A stretch of DNA of 17,813 bases from JBBTCX01 sp038043045 (GCA_038043045.1 JBBTCX010000278.1:1-17813); one strand, 5' to 3'. Counted from the first letter of the stretch, positions 7,420 to 14,933 are shown. Notes: generated by a model not told the origin, from the letters alone. Numbers and translations: made by a program.

Positions 7420-7839
7420 GTGACCCCACGCTTCGAATTGTTCGATCATACAGCCGACATGGGCATTCGGGCATTCGCCTCGACTTTGGCGGAGCTTGTG
7501 GATGTCGCCGTCGCCGGGTTGTACGCAACCATCGGCGAGTTGACTGCCGCCGGAGGAGCGGAAAAAATCTCCTATGATCGAACGGGGCTCAATTCGGCGG
7601 AGCTACTTCGCGACTTGTTGGCCGAGGTCTTGCTCCTCTTCGAATTGAAACACCGCAAGGTCACCGGTGCCACTGCGGAGGAGTTCAGTGAAAACCATTT
7701 ACGGGTGACGCTTTCCGTCGCGGAGGTCGATTTTGAAAAGAGCGTCTTCTTTCGTGAAGTGAAGGCCGTCACGTATCATGAACTCGACATTCGATTGGTC
7801 GACGGCGGATATGAAGCAACCTTTATCGTGGATATTTAG
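7420..7839 (+). CDS. Archease, RtcB activator
   Basis: A 139-residue archease. Archeases speed guanylylation and turnover of the RNA ligase RtcB through a bound metal ion. Signatures are FELFDHTADMGIRAF near the N-terminus (Asp13), ELLRDLLAEVLLLFE in the middle, VKAVTYHELDI, and the C-terminal FIVDI with Asp138. I choose the GTG at 7420 because it gives the usual family length and starts just before the conserved FELFDHTAD. The upstream ATG (7312) lies in the loop of a terminator and its extra 36 residues look like nothing. No strong Shine-Dalgarno precedes the GTG. The stop is 3 bases before the rtcB ATG, so the two are translationally linked. Confidence 0.9.
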   Translation: MTPRFELFDHTADMGIRAFASTLAELVDVAVAGLYATIGELTAAGGAEKISYDRTGLNSAELLRDLLAEVLLLFELKHRKVTGATAEEFSENHLRVTLSVAEVDFEKSVFFREVKAVTYHELDIRLVDGGYEATFIVDI

Positions 7840-7842
7840 CCC

Positions 7843-9303
7843 ATGAACGAGAAATACACGGGACCGCTTGAACGAATCGACGAAAACCGCTGGCGAATTC
7901 CGCGATCCTACAAACCAGGAATGCGCGTCGACGGAATCATTTATGCCGACGAAGAACTCATCGCCGCAATCAAAGAAGACCGATCGCCGGAACAAGTCGC
8001 CAACGTGGCCTGTCTGCCGGGGATAGTGAAGGCATCGCTGGCCATGCCGGATATTCATTGGGGGTACGGGTTTTGCATCGGCGGAGTGGCTGCGACGAAT
8101 CCCGAAGAAGGCGGGGTCATCAGCCCCGGCGGCGTGGGATACGACATCAATTGCGGCGTCCGACTCATTCGCAGCAACCTAACTCTTCAGCAAGTCAAGC
8201 CAAAACTCATGGCGTTGATCGACAAGCTCTTCCGCAATGTGCCATGCGGGGTCGGTCGCGGCGGCGTGGTGAAATTCAACAAATCCGAACTATCGAAGCT
8301 CATGGAGCAAGGATCACGTTACGTCGTCGACCGCGGATACGGCTGGGAATCCGATGTGGAGAATACGGAAGCGAATGGCTGCTTGAAGGGTGCTCGCCCG
8401 GACCTTGTTTCGGACACGGCCTTTGAACGAGGCAAGGACCAATGCGGCACGCTCGGAAGCGGCAACCACTTCATGGAAGTGCAAGTCGTCGATCACGTCG
8501 ACGATGCTGCGACAGCCTCCGCGATGGGTCTCAACGAAGGAACTATCACCGTCATGATTCACAGCGGTTCTCGCGGGTTGGGATATCAAGTGTGCGAGGA
8601 TAATCTTCATGAACTACACGATGTTCCTCGAAAATACGGGATTGATCTTCCCGATAAGCAATTGGTCTGCGCACCGGTGCATTCGCCGGAAGGTCAAAAA
8701 TATCTCGGCGGGATGCGCGCGGCCGCAAATTTTGCCTGGTGCAACCGGCAGGTCATGACCCATCTGGCGCGCGAGACGTTCGCGGAAATTTTTGGGCAAC
8801 CCGCGGAACGAATGGGCATGCACCTGGTCTACGATGTCGCCCACAACATTGCCAAGATGGAACCGTACGATGTCGACGGTCAGACGTGCGAGTTATGCGT
8901 TCACCGCAAAGGCGCGACGCGAGCCTTTCCCGCGGGACACGATGAACTTCCCGCGCGGTACAAGAATATGGGTCAACCGGTATTGGTGCCTGGCGATATG
9001 GGACGATTCAGTTACGTCTTGTGCGGGCTTCAGGGATCAATGGATCATACGTTTGGAAGCTCCTGCCACGGCGCCGGTCGTCGAATGTCTCGTGGAGCGG
9101 CCATTCGCGCAAGTAAAGGCCGGTCTATTGCCAAAGAGCTTTTGGACCGCGGCATCATCGCCCGGGCCCGTGGCAAAACCGGATTGGAGGAAGAGCAACC
9201 CGACGCCTACAAAAACGTGATCAGCGTAGTCGATGTGCTGCACAAAGCCGGAATCAGCCGCCGTGTGGCTCGCCTGCGTCCACTCGGGGTGATCAAAGGC
9301 TAA
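7843..9303 (+). CDS. rtcB: RNA-splicing ligase RtcB (3'-phosphate / 5'-OH ligase)
   Basis: A 486-residue RtcB, the GTP- and Mn-dependent ligase that joins RNA 2',3'-cyclic phosphate or 3'-phosphate ends to 5'-OH ends, in tRNA splicing or RNA repair. Metal-site residues by motif are Asp101 and Cys104 (GYDINCGVRL), His209 (GSGNHFMEVQ), His240 (MIHSGSRGLG) and His334 (YDVAHNIAK). The guanylylated His is 409 in SSCHGAGRRMSR. HRKGATRAFP and PVLVPGDMGRFSYVL are also typical. Full length and intact. It follows the archease by 3 bases, the classic partner pair. No tRNA intron or toxin gene is in view, so a repair role is more likely than splicing, but this is inference. A 12-bp hairpin lies 27 bases downstream. 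Confidence 0.97.
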   Translation: MNEKYTGPLERIDENRWRIPRSYKPGMRVDGIIYADEELIAAIKEDRSPEQVANVACLPGIVKASLAMPDIHWGYGFCIGGVAATNPEEGGVISPGGVGYDINCGVRLIRSNLTLQQVKPKLMALIDKLFRNVPCGVGRGGVVKFNKSELSKLMEQGSRYVVDRGYGWESDVENTEANGCLKGARPDLVSDTAFERGKDQCGTLGSGNHFMEVQVVDHVDDAATASAMGLNEGTITVMIHSGSRGLGYQVCEDNLHELHDVPRKYGIDLPDKQLVCAPVHSPEGQKYLGGMRAAANFAWCNRQVMTHLARETFAEIFGQPAERMGMHLVYDVAHNIAKMEPYDVDGQTCELCVHRKGATRAFPAGHDELPARYKNMGQPVLVPGDMGRFSYVLCGLQGSMDHTFGSSCHGAGRRMSRGAAIRASKGRSIAKELLDRGIIARARGKTGLEEEQPDAYKNVISVVDVLHKAGISRRVARLRPLGVIKG

Positions 9304-9330
9304 GTGGTCTCGGGTTTTCGCTTTTGAAGA

Positions 9331-9370
9331 AAACCTCCCGTGAGGAGTATGAAACACCCACGGGAGGTTT
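9331..9370. terminator. Perfect 12-bp hairpin after rtcB
   Basis: AAACCTCCCGTG (9331-9342) and CACGGGAGGTTT (9359-9370) pair perfectly around a 16-base loop. The T-run is short (TTT, then GCTC), so termination is plausible, not certain. It could act for both strands between rtcB and the converging minus-strand small ORF. Confidence 0.55.
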
Positions 9371-9523
9371 GCTCAATTTACGGCATTCTCCCCTACCTGC
9401 GGAAGTTTGGCTGAACTCAGCAACCCCTAAGGATTGTAAGGGCCTGTTCCGGGGAGATTCTCCGTCAGCTCATGCAAGGCAAAATGCCATCGCGGCAGGT
9501 TACCCTTTCAGCATTCCCAAGTA

Positions 9524-9616
9524 TTAGGCTGCGGTCGTGCCGCCACCAAACAAACTCGGGAAAAGAAAAAACGCCGCAGCAACCGCCGCCACAAGATATA
9601 GTAACCATCCAGTCAT
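9524..9616 (-). CDS. Putative 30-residue single-pass membrane peptide
   Basis: A minus-strand ORF of 30 codons plus TAA. It starts MTGWLLYLVAAV, continues with an Ala/Phe/Leu-rich hydrophobic core and PSLFGGG, and ends in TTAA. Residues 4-19 would cross a membrane once. The ATG (9614-9616) is preceded by GAAAGGAAG with good spacing, and a promoter-like TTGACA-17-TATACC lies upstream. The combination of ribosome-binding site, promoter, hydrophobic run and in-frame stop is much stronger than in any other short frame here. Size and form resemble small accessory subunits of membrane complexes or stress peptides, or a type I toxin. I cannot assign a function. There are no minus-strand neighbours within several kb, so it is a lone unit. 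Confidence 0.5.
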   Translation of the reverse strand: MTGWLLYLVAAVAAAFFLFPSLFGGGTTAA

Positions 9617-9689
9617 TGTTGCTTCCTTTCTTCAACGCAACATATCCACTCTGTCCAGACCGCGCGGTAGGACTCGAATATCGCGGACC

Positions 9690-9718
9690 GGTATACCCCG
9701 GTGGACTCGCACTGTCAA
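9690..9718 (-). promoter_or_regulatory. Sigma-70-type promoter for the 30-codon ORF
   Basis: On the minus strand TTGACA (9713-9718), a 17-base spacer and TATACC (9690-9695) form a good -35/-10 pair. A second TTGACA abuts it upstream (9719-9724). Transcription would begin near 9683, giving a leader of about 65 bases before the ATG at 9616. Confidence 0.55.
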
Positions 9719-9724
9719 TGTCAA

Positions 9725-10144
9725 CACCTAACCGCGAAAAGGAAACAATTGGTCGAAAATGATACAAATATCGGATCGCGTATCAATGTTGAGACAAAAA
9801 AATTCCAACGTTGCCTCTTACGCAACATGTCGTGATGTCATAGTCGGTTCCTTGCAAGATGTTGTGTGCATGCCAGATTTCCTGGCCGGCCTATTCATTT
9901 TCCTTCAAGGGTGTGAAAAGTTCTCGACGATACTAGGACTATCATGGCAAAAGGAAATCGAGTCCTAAAAACAAAGCTCTCAATACTGAAAAGGGAGGAT
10001 GTTTGTCGATCGTCTTGGAACCGCGACAGGAGTTTCGAAATTGCCTATTTTTGCCAGCGGATTGTTACTTAGCCGTGACCATCCGAGTTTACTTTAGTGG
10101 TTGGAATTGAATAACGAAATCGTATTTTTGGGACGCTTGCTACT
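9725..10144. other. AT-richer gap without a confident gene
   Basis: A 69-codon plus-strand frame (9759-9968) lacks a placed ribosome-binding site and any recognisable motif. A clear AAGGGAGG (9991-9998) sits too close to the ATG at 9999 and is only 4 bases from a TTG. The frames it could serve are 32-35 codons with no hydrophobic or conserved pattern. The segment may hold the flgM-like promoter or a small RNA, but nothing is firm. Confidence 0.4.
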
Positions 10145-10417
10145 ATGGCCGGGAATATCATCGAATCCCCAAAACAAGTCTTAATTCTTGACAATAGCTT
10201 GGGAACACCCAGCGAACCGTTGGAAAAAACAGTTTCCCCGTTGATTTCAAGCTCGCCGAAAAAAGGAGCAGGTGGTTTGGACTCGCGCTGGATCATTCAA
10301 GCCTCGAGTCTTCGATTGGCCAGGATCGCCGCCATACGAGACCAGATTCTCCATGAAACCTACGAGACCTTTGCAAGAATCGAAGCCACCGTCGATCGAT
10401 TGCTGAAGGAAATATAG
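10145..10417 (+). CDS. flgM: FlgM-like anti-sigma factor
   Basis: A 90-residue protein. FlgM binds and inhibits the flagellar sigma factor FliA (sigma-28) until the hook is complete and FlgM is exported. The C-terminal part, RLARIAAIRDQILHETYETF followed by a helix ending VDRLLKEI, fits the FlgM pattern R..ri..ir..I..g.Y.t.......a..LL.e. The first 50 residues are polar, low in pattern and probably disordered, which suits FlgM. A G-rich GGGACG lies about 9 bases before the ATG. No flagellar genes are in the window. The call rests on one motif of about 35 residues, so another small regulator is possible. Confidence 0.6.
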   Translation: MAGNIIESPKQVLILDNSLGTPSEPLEKTVSPLISSSPKKGAGGLDSRWIIQASSLRLARIAAIRDQILHETYETFARIEATVDRLLKEI

Positions 10418-10803
10418 CTCGCCGCAGTGGTTAATTCAGCGGGCAATCGAATTTTCGATTTCATAGCGTCACGCGCTGATTCATTTTTCAGTTTCTTTTC
10501 ATGCGTGCGGTTACTCTTGACACCCTTGATTTACGAGACTAGAAGTGGTTCTTGACGTGGTTGAGCGACGCGGGTCGTTCGGACCGCGTTCGTTATTAAG
10601 GTACCCTTCCGGGGCAGTACACCTTGCGGACGTCACGGTGACGGGCCGAAACTTCGAGAGTTGACGCCTCGATGGTGGACCTTCTATCAGGGAGCGGCAA
10701 ACACCCTTCATTGCGAAACGTTGCCAATATTGAATTGACCGGCTCCTGCACCGCGTGTGGGCGGGCTTCGCAACGGAAATCCAAACCGAGGTCGTAAGTT
10801 GCC
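10418..10803 (+). promoter_or_regulatory. Long leader before the S1-domain gene
   Basis: No gene seen in these 386 bases. A promoter candidate lies at 10517-10545. The following stretch to the ATG at 10804 contains short hairpins (GGTC-GTTCG-GACC near 10571; GTCAC-G-GTGAC near 10634). A structured 5' leader is of interest because ribosomal protein S1 genes in other bacteria can be autoregulated through the leader. No known riboswitch class is recognised. Confidence 0.35.
10517..10545 (+). promoter_or_regulatory. Candidate sigma-70 promoter for the S1-domain gene
   Basis: TTGACA (10517-10522), a 17-base spacer and TAGAAG (10540-10545, four of six matches to TATAAT). Transcription would start near 10552, leaving a leader of about 250 bases. 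Confidence 0.35.
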
Positions 10804-12402
10804 ATGATGAGTGATTCCTCCGCGTCTGAACGCGAACAGAGATCTGAAGGTCGTCCATCCGAGATTCCCTTTGCTTCGGCGTCTTCGGATATGCCCGGCC
10901 ATTCCGTTCATCCGTCTTCTCCAAGTATGGAAGAGATCGATCGTGAAGTTCGAGAAGCCATGGCCGCCATGAACCCGGCGGACATCGCGGAACTCGGAGG
11001 ACGATCGGAATCCAGCGAAAGTCGATCCACAAAGACCCTCGATCCTCATACCGTTCAACCGGGGACGGAACTGGTCGGCACGATCGTCGGTTTTTCCGAT
11101 GACGAAATCTTTCTTGAGCTCGACGCTAAATCACAAGGCGTGATTCCACGATCCCACTTCGGAAAAAAAGAAACTCTCGAAATCGGCCGACGCGTGGATG
11201 TGATGGTGGATCGGTACGACGAGGATTCGGGGTTGATTTTGCTGGCTCGCAAGGGTTCCGCGATTCGAGCGACGTGGACCAATCTGACCATTGGCATGAT
11301 TGTCGAGGGTCGGGTCACCGGAATGAACAAAGGCGGATTAGAAGTGGACCTCAAGGGCGTCCGGGCTTTTCTTCCAGGTTCTCAGGTAGACCTCCACCCC
11401 ATGCGAGACATCTCCACGTTGATTGGTCAGGCGGTTCGCTGCGAAGTCATGGAACTCGATCGCCGGAACAAGAACGTTTTGCTCAGCCGACGCAAGCTTT
11501 TGGAAAAAGATCGGGCGGAAGCGCGGGAGAAATTAAAGACCGAATTGGAAGTGGGTCAGGTTCGTCGCGGCGTGGTCGGAAATTTGACCGAGTTCGGTGC
11601 CTTCGTCGATTTAGGAGGAATTGACGGGCTAATTCATATTCGTGATATGAGCTGGGGACAGGTTGACAAAGTCTCTGACTTTTTGACTCCCGGGCAAGAA
11701 GTCGAGGTGAAAGTTCTTCGCATCGACGGCAAGCGCGAACGGATTTCACTGGGACTCAAACATGCCCAGCCTGATCCATGGCTGCAAGTTCCAGACAAGT
11801 ATGCCGTGGGAACGACGCTACGAGTTCGCGTGGTTCGGCTTGCGGACTTTGGTGCTTTTGCCGAGGTGGAACCCGGGGTTGAGGGGCTAATCCCCATCAG
11901 TGAGATGGGTTGGCAGCGCACGCGCTCCGCCGGTGAAGCGGTTTCGGTTGGCTCGGTCGTCGACGCCAAGATCATCCGGCTTGAAATGGACAAGCGTCGG
12001 ATGGCTCTCAGCATGAAACAAGCTCAACCCGACCCCTGGGCGGGTGTGTTGGACGGCTTCACGGAAAATTCGCAGGTCCGCGGTAAAGTAACTCGTTTGG
12101 CAGCCTTCGGCGCCTTTGTTGAAATTGCTCCGGGAGTTGAAGGCCTCATACATATTTCAGAACTTTCGGACCGGCGTGTGAAATCCACGGGCGAGGTGGT
12201 TGACGTCGGTCAAGAAGTAGAAGTTCGCGTCCTTGGTGTGGACAAAGAAAACCGGCGCATTTCGCTTTCCCTTCGACCGGCGACATCGGCCACGAGTGAC
12301 GGCGCATCCTCGCACGGAGAGCATCCCATTGTGCCCGCGAAATCACCCAAGAAGCGGAAAAAAGAGCTTCGCGGAGGGTTGTCCAGCAGTTGGGAATGGT
12401 AA
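10804..12402 (+). CDS. S1 RNA-binding protein with five S1 domains (ribosomal protein S1-like)
   Basis: A 532-residue protein with five S1 OB-fold domains at about 86-150, 163-230, 249-319, 334-404 and 419-491. The last three are the most typical, with TEFGAFVDLGGIDGLIHI, DFGAFAEVEPGVEGLIPI and AFGAFVEIAPGVEGLIHI. Each is followed by G..V...V...D...R.ISLS. This is the plan of ribosomal protein S1, which helps mRNA bind the 30S subunit. E. coli S1 has six domains. Residues 1-80 are acidic and Ser-rich, likely disordered. The tail has a basic KKRKK patch and ends SSSWEW. Two ATGs abut (10804 and 10807). GAGGT lies upstream of both. I cannot tell whether it is the only S1 of the cell or a paralogue. 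It is 78 bases from the first dehydratase, likely chance linkage. Confidence 0.85.
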   Translation: MMSDSSASEREQRSEGRPSEIPFASASSDMPGHSVHPSSPSMEEIDREVREAMAAMNPADIAELGGRSESSESRSTKTLDPHTVQPGTELVGTIVGFSDDEIFLELDAKSQGVIPRSHFGKKETLEIGRRVDVMVDRYDEDSGLILLARKGSAIRATWTNLTIGMIVEGRVTGMNKGGLEVDLKGVRAFLPGSQVDLHPMRDISTLIGQAVRCEVMELDRRNKNVLLSRRKLLEKDRAEAREKLKTELEVGQVRRGVVGNLTEFGAFVDLGGIDGLIHIRDMSWGQVDKVSDFLTPGQEVEVKVLRIDGKRERISLGLKHAQPDPWLQVPDKYAVGTTLRVRVVRLADFGAFAEVEPGVEGLIPISEMGWQRTRSAGEAVSVGSVVDAKIIRLEMDKRRMALSMKQAQPDPWAGVLDGFTENSQVRGKVTRLAAFGAFVEIAPGVEGLIHISELSDRRVKSTGEVVDVGQEVEVRVLGVDKENRRISLSLRPATSATSDGASSHGEHPIVPAKSPKKRKKELRGGLSSSWEW

Positions 12403-12480
12403 GCGGCCCGTGTATCGAAATCTCACGTCCAATCGACCGCTTGATCGTTGGTTTCTTGTTCAACCGGATTCCGGATCGGC

Positions 12481-12948
12481 ATGAGATTTGAACTCATTGA
12501 TCGAATTGTCGAACTTACGCCGCGTGAACGAATTGTCGGGGTGAAGGCCGTTTCGCTCGCGGAAGAATACTTGGCCGATCATTTTCCCACGTTTCCGGTT
12601 CTTCCCGGCGTCCTGATGCTCCAGGCTCTTTGTGATGCCGCCGCTTGGTTGGTTCGCGACGCCCTTGATTTCAGTGTCAGCGTGATCTTGCTGCGCGAGG
12701 CGAAAAACGTAACATATAAGAGCTTCGTAAGGCCCGGTGATTTGCTTCGAGTCGAGGTGCAGTGCCGAAAATTGGGGCAAGGCGAAAGTGATTTCGAAGG
12801 GGTAGGCCTGTGTAACCAGGAAGAAGTTGTACGAGCGCGATTCGGCTTACGACATTTTTCCCTGGCCGATCGAGACCCAGGACAGGAGCCGCTTGATCGA
12901 CGCATAATTTCAACCGCGAGGGCAACGTTTTCGACCTTGCGGCATTAA
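12481..12948 (+). CDS. FabZ-like hotdog dehydratase A, catalytic Glu replaced by Gln
   Basis: A 155-residue hotdog protein of the 3-hydroxyacyl-ACP dehydratase (FabZ/FabA) family. The start is the ATG at 12481 (MRFELIDRIVEL), as is usual for these proteins. The longer frame from 12448 adds an unlikely leader. The active-site helix reads DHFPTFPVLPG then VLMLQALCDAA. His34 (codon 12580) is the catalytic His. Family members have Glu 14 residues later (PGVLILEAMAQ), but codon 48 (12622-12624) is CAG, Gln, and the usual following AQ is CD. LREAKNVTYKSFVRPGD matches the later family motif. In FabZ the acid comes from the partner chain, so this protein alone would lack it. It lies upstream of the ACP and shares the cluster with dehydratase B, which has the opposite change. 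Confidence 0.87.
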   Translation: MRFELIDRIVELTPRERIVGVKAVSLAEEYLADHFPTFPVLPGVLMLQALCDAAAWLVRDALDFSVSVILLREAKNVTYKSFVRPGDLLRVEVQCRKLGQGESDFEGVGLCNQEEVVRARFGLRHFSLADRDPGQEPLDRRIISTARATFSTLRH

Positions 12949-13030
12949 CCCGATCATGGCGGACCGGATTGGGAAAGGGTTCGCCCGGGACATTGTAATC
13001 TCGGGAATGGCAGAGGAGGTCTAATCCACG

Positions 13031-13420
13031 ATGGCGACAAACGGCAACGAGGTTTTCGCTAAGATTCGCAATGTGATCACCGAGGCTCTCGGGGTGGACG
13101 ACGAGGAAGTGTCGCTCGATGCCACCCTTCAAGGCGATCTCGGCGCGGAAAGCATCGACTATCTTGACATTATTTTTCGTTTGGAAAAAGCCTTCGGTAT
13201 TAAAATCCCAAAGGGTGAGCTCTTTCCGGATGACGTGTTGAACAATCCCGAGTTTGTCGAGGGCGATCGAATCACGCCCGCAGGATTGCAAAAACTTAAA
13301 ACCGCCATGCCCCATGCGGATTTCACCATGCTGGAGTCCACGCCCTTGGTGTCCAAAATGTCGGATGTCTTCACGGTCCAAACGATTGTAAACTACGTTT
13401 CGAGCAAACTGGCCGCTTAG
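13031..13420 (+). CDS. Long acyl carrier protein
   Basis: A 129-residue carrier protein, against about 78 for housekeeping AcpP. The core is KIRNVITEALGVDDEEV, then DLGAESIDYLDIIFRLEKAF. Ser41 is the phosphopantetheine site, in GAES where AcpP has GADS. GIKIPKGELFPDDV follows. The extra C-terminal part (about 75-129: ITPAGLQKLKTAMPHADF, then SDVFTVQTIVNYV) adds roughly 50 residues. The last helix, VFTVQTIVNYVSSKL, matches helix IV of AcpP, so the extra segment is an insertion between helices III and IV, not a tail. A strong GAGGAGG ribosome-binding site precedes the ATG. It should carry the acyl chain for the dehydratases and the ketosynthase-like protein. A REP copy begins 36 bases after the stop. 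Confidence 0.93.
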   Translation: MATNGNEVFAKIRNVITEALGVDDEEVSLDATLQGDLGAESIDYLDIIFRLEKAFGIKIPKGELFPDDVLNNPEFVEGDRITPAGLQKLKTAMPHADFTMLESTPLVSKMSDVFTVQTIVNYVSSKLAA

Positions 13421-13455
13421 CATACAAACACACGTTGGATTGCGAGTTACTGGAC

Positions 13456-13496
13456 GGGTGGCCCACCTCGTTTCGAGGTGGGGGAGCGATGATCGG
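13456..13496. repeat. REP copy 1 (41 bp, identical to copy at 14886)
   Basis: The core hairpin is CCCACCTCG-TTT-CGAGGTGGG, preceded by GGGTGG and followed by GGGAGCGATGATCGG. The same 41 bases recur in the same orientation at 14886-14926. It sits directly after the ACP gene. A second, unrelated hairpin CCCGGC-TT-GCCGGG follows at 13524-13537. Either could stabilise the 3' end of the ACP transcript. Neither has a T-run. Confidence 0.88.
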
Positions 13497-13604
13497 CGGG
13501 TGGCATGGTTCACGCAAACACAACCCGGCTTGCCGGGCATGACCATGTATAGGTTGAATCATCAGCCCGACCATTGGTGCCATGATGCGACACCAGAATT
13601 GTAA

Positions 13605-14444
13605 TCAGTTGAGATCGCCGAAGCGGTTCTGGAATTCGGCGAAGTCGCAGAGGTCAACATCAGAGTCGCCGTCGAAGTCTGTAAACCGACACCCAGGCCC
13701 CGAGTCGTTGTCCGGCCCGCCGTGAATCCCGATGCGATCGTTGGTGAGGCACTCATGAAAGTAATAGTAATCAAAAAGCTCAATAGCCTCATTGCTGTCA
13801 AAGTCGCCGCTGGCGTCATCAGGGATACGTCCCGCGCGGACAAAGTCCCAGGCAGTGGTAGCGGGAGGAGCGTCATTGTGCGAGACCTCAGCGCCCCAAA
13901 TCAAGAATGCGTCCGGGTCAGGATAGACACCTTCGGGGATGCCGCTGTCGGTGACTACCCCATCGATGTACCAAATGTATTTATCCGCGAAAAGCTCGAT
14001 GCGATAGGTGTGCGGCTCGCTAACCGAAATGGGCGCGATCACACGAGGAATAGAAATGTCGCGCAACAACACTGCGGCCGACTCGGTCATCACGGTGTGA
14101 TGCAAGACCCCCGCCCTCCCGCCGGCGGACACCACCGCCGGCACCTGCCATTCATCGATGAGCCACTCTGGGTTGTCGGTGACCACTCGCCATTCCACGA
14201 AAAAGCGGCCGACAAGACTGGTCATCCCGCCAATGTTGTAGCGGTAGGAGTCCCGGGCCGGGTTTGGAAGCGACTGGATCAGCCACCCATCCTCGAGCTG
14301 GCGCTTAGGCGCAGCGGCAGAAAGGCGCTGCCAGCCACGGGCTTCAGGAAAAACGGTTCCCTCGTAGGTGACGACTTGAGCCTTGCTGGTTGTAATTGTC
14401 GCAAGCATAGTGAGGATCGCAGTTGACAATGTTGGTTGGTGCAT
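13605..14444 (-). CDS. Secreted protein with C-terminal dockerin-like region
   Basis: A 279-residue exported protein. The ATG at 14442-14444 begins a signal peptide (MHQPTLSTAILTMLA, then TTSKAQ). GGGA lies about 9 bases upstream. The longer frame from 14576 is not needed. The main domain (about 25-210) is beta-rich with aromatic residues (VEWRVVTDNPEWLIDEW, YRIELFADKYIWYIDG) and could be a concanavalin/LamG-like jelly roll. That fold is a guess. The last 68 residues (212-279) hold two Asp-rich EF-hand/dockerin-like motifs, GDFDSNEAIELFDYYYF and TDFDGDSDVDLCDFAEF, as in many planctomycete secreted proteins. It is transcribed divergently from the gene at 14539 and is part of the DNA that splits the lipid cluster. 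Confidence 0.78.
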   Translation of the reverse strand: MHQPTLSTAILTMLATITTSKAQVVTYEGTVFPEARGWQRLSAAAPKRQLEDGWLIQSLPNPARDSYRYNIGGMTSLVGRFFVEWRVVTDNPEWLIDEWQVPAVVSAGGRAGVLHHTVMTESAAVLLRDISIPRVIAPISVSEPHTYRIELFADKYIWYIDGVVTDSGIPEGVYPDPDAFLIWGAEVSHNDAPPATTAWDFVRAGRIPDDASGDFDSNEAIELFDYYYFHECLTNDRIGIHGGPDNDSGPGCRFTDFDGDSDVDLCDFAEFQNRFGDLN

Positions 14445-14462
14445 TACGATTTTCCCAATGGC

Positions 14463-14486
14463 TTCCTGCTTTGATCTTAGCAGGAA
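14463..14486. repeat. 8-bp inverted repeat between divergent genes
   Basis: TTCCTGCT (14463-14470) and AGCAGGAA (14479-14486) pair around an 8-base spacer, midway between the start codons at 14444 and 14539. A shared operator is one reading. Direct evidence is lacking. Confidence 0.35.
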
Positions 14487-14538
14487 AGCATTCCAATGGC
14501 AACGTTGGGAACAGTTTTTGAGGAAAGGAGAAATCAAA

Positions 14539-14922
14539 ATGAAACCTTGCAAATGTACTTTCGCACTGTTTTTCACAATCGGATTATCAACCGCTTTTGC
14601 CGTCCCGCCGACGATTCACGCTCGCTGGGACAATGGAGGACTGCTCCAGCCACTCGAAAGTCTAAACTACGAAATCGTGGGCACGCCGGACCTGCCCGAC
14701 GTTGGGTTACTTACGGGCCGCGACGACTGGCGCGTCTGGTCCCTGGACGTGGATAACTCCACCGGCGACGGCGATATCGGCGAAATCTCCTCCCCCGCCG
14801 ACGACAACTTCACCCTCAAACTCGCCGCCCCCGGCTCACCCGATAAGCTCATGCTCTTCTGGGGGCCGTACATTAATTTCGGGCTGGGTGGCCCACCTCG
14901 TTTCGAGGTGGGGGAGCGATGA
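14539..14922 (+). CDS. Secreted protein cut short by a REP element
   Basis: The ATG at 14539 has a strong ribosome-binding site (AGGAAAGGAG) and a signal peptide (KCTFALFFTIGLSTAFA). The mature part reads ARWDNGGLLQPLESLNYEIV, then DDWRVWSLDVDNSTGDGD and LKLAAPGSPDKLMLFWG. I do not recognise a family. From about residue 115 the frame enters the REP copy at 14886. It continues as GLGGPPRFEVGER and stops at the TGA inside the REP (14920-14922), giving 127 residues. The REP and RAYT insertion therefore probably removed the native C-terminus. Whether the short product is made or stable is unknown. The fragment could also be a small protein that tolerates the new tail. Confidence 0.55.
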   Translation: MKPCKCTFALFFTIGLSTAFAVPPTIHARWDNGGLLQPLESLNYEIVGTPDLPDVGLLTGRDDWRVWSLDVDNSTGDGDIGEISSPADDNFTLKLAAPGSPDKLMLFWGPYINFGLGGPPRFEVGER

Positions 14923-14926
14923 TCGG
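14886..14926. repeat. REP copy 2 (direct repeat of copy 1)
   Basis: Identical over 41 bases to 13456-13496 and in the same orientation, 1430 bp away. It forms the left end of the RAYT element and supplies the stop codon of the gene entering from 14539. Confidence 0.9.
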
Positions 14927-14933
14927 TTCAACG

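Noticed and set aside
9759..9968. 69-codon plus-strand frame
   Set aside because: The nearest purine run is too far from the ATG, composition is unremarkable, and nothing conserved is seen.
10511..11032. 173-codon minus-strand frame opposite the S1 gene
   Set aside because: Low-quality basic composition, antisense to a clear S1 protein and its leader. A shadow frame.
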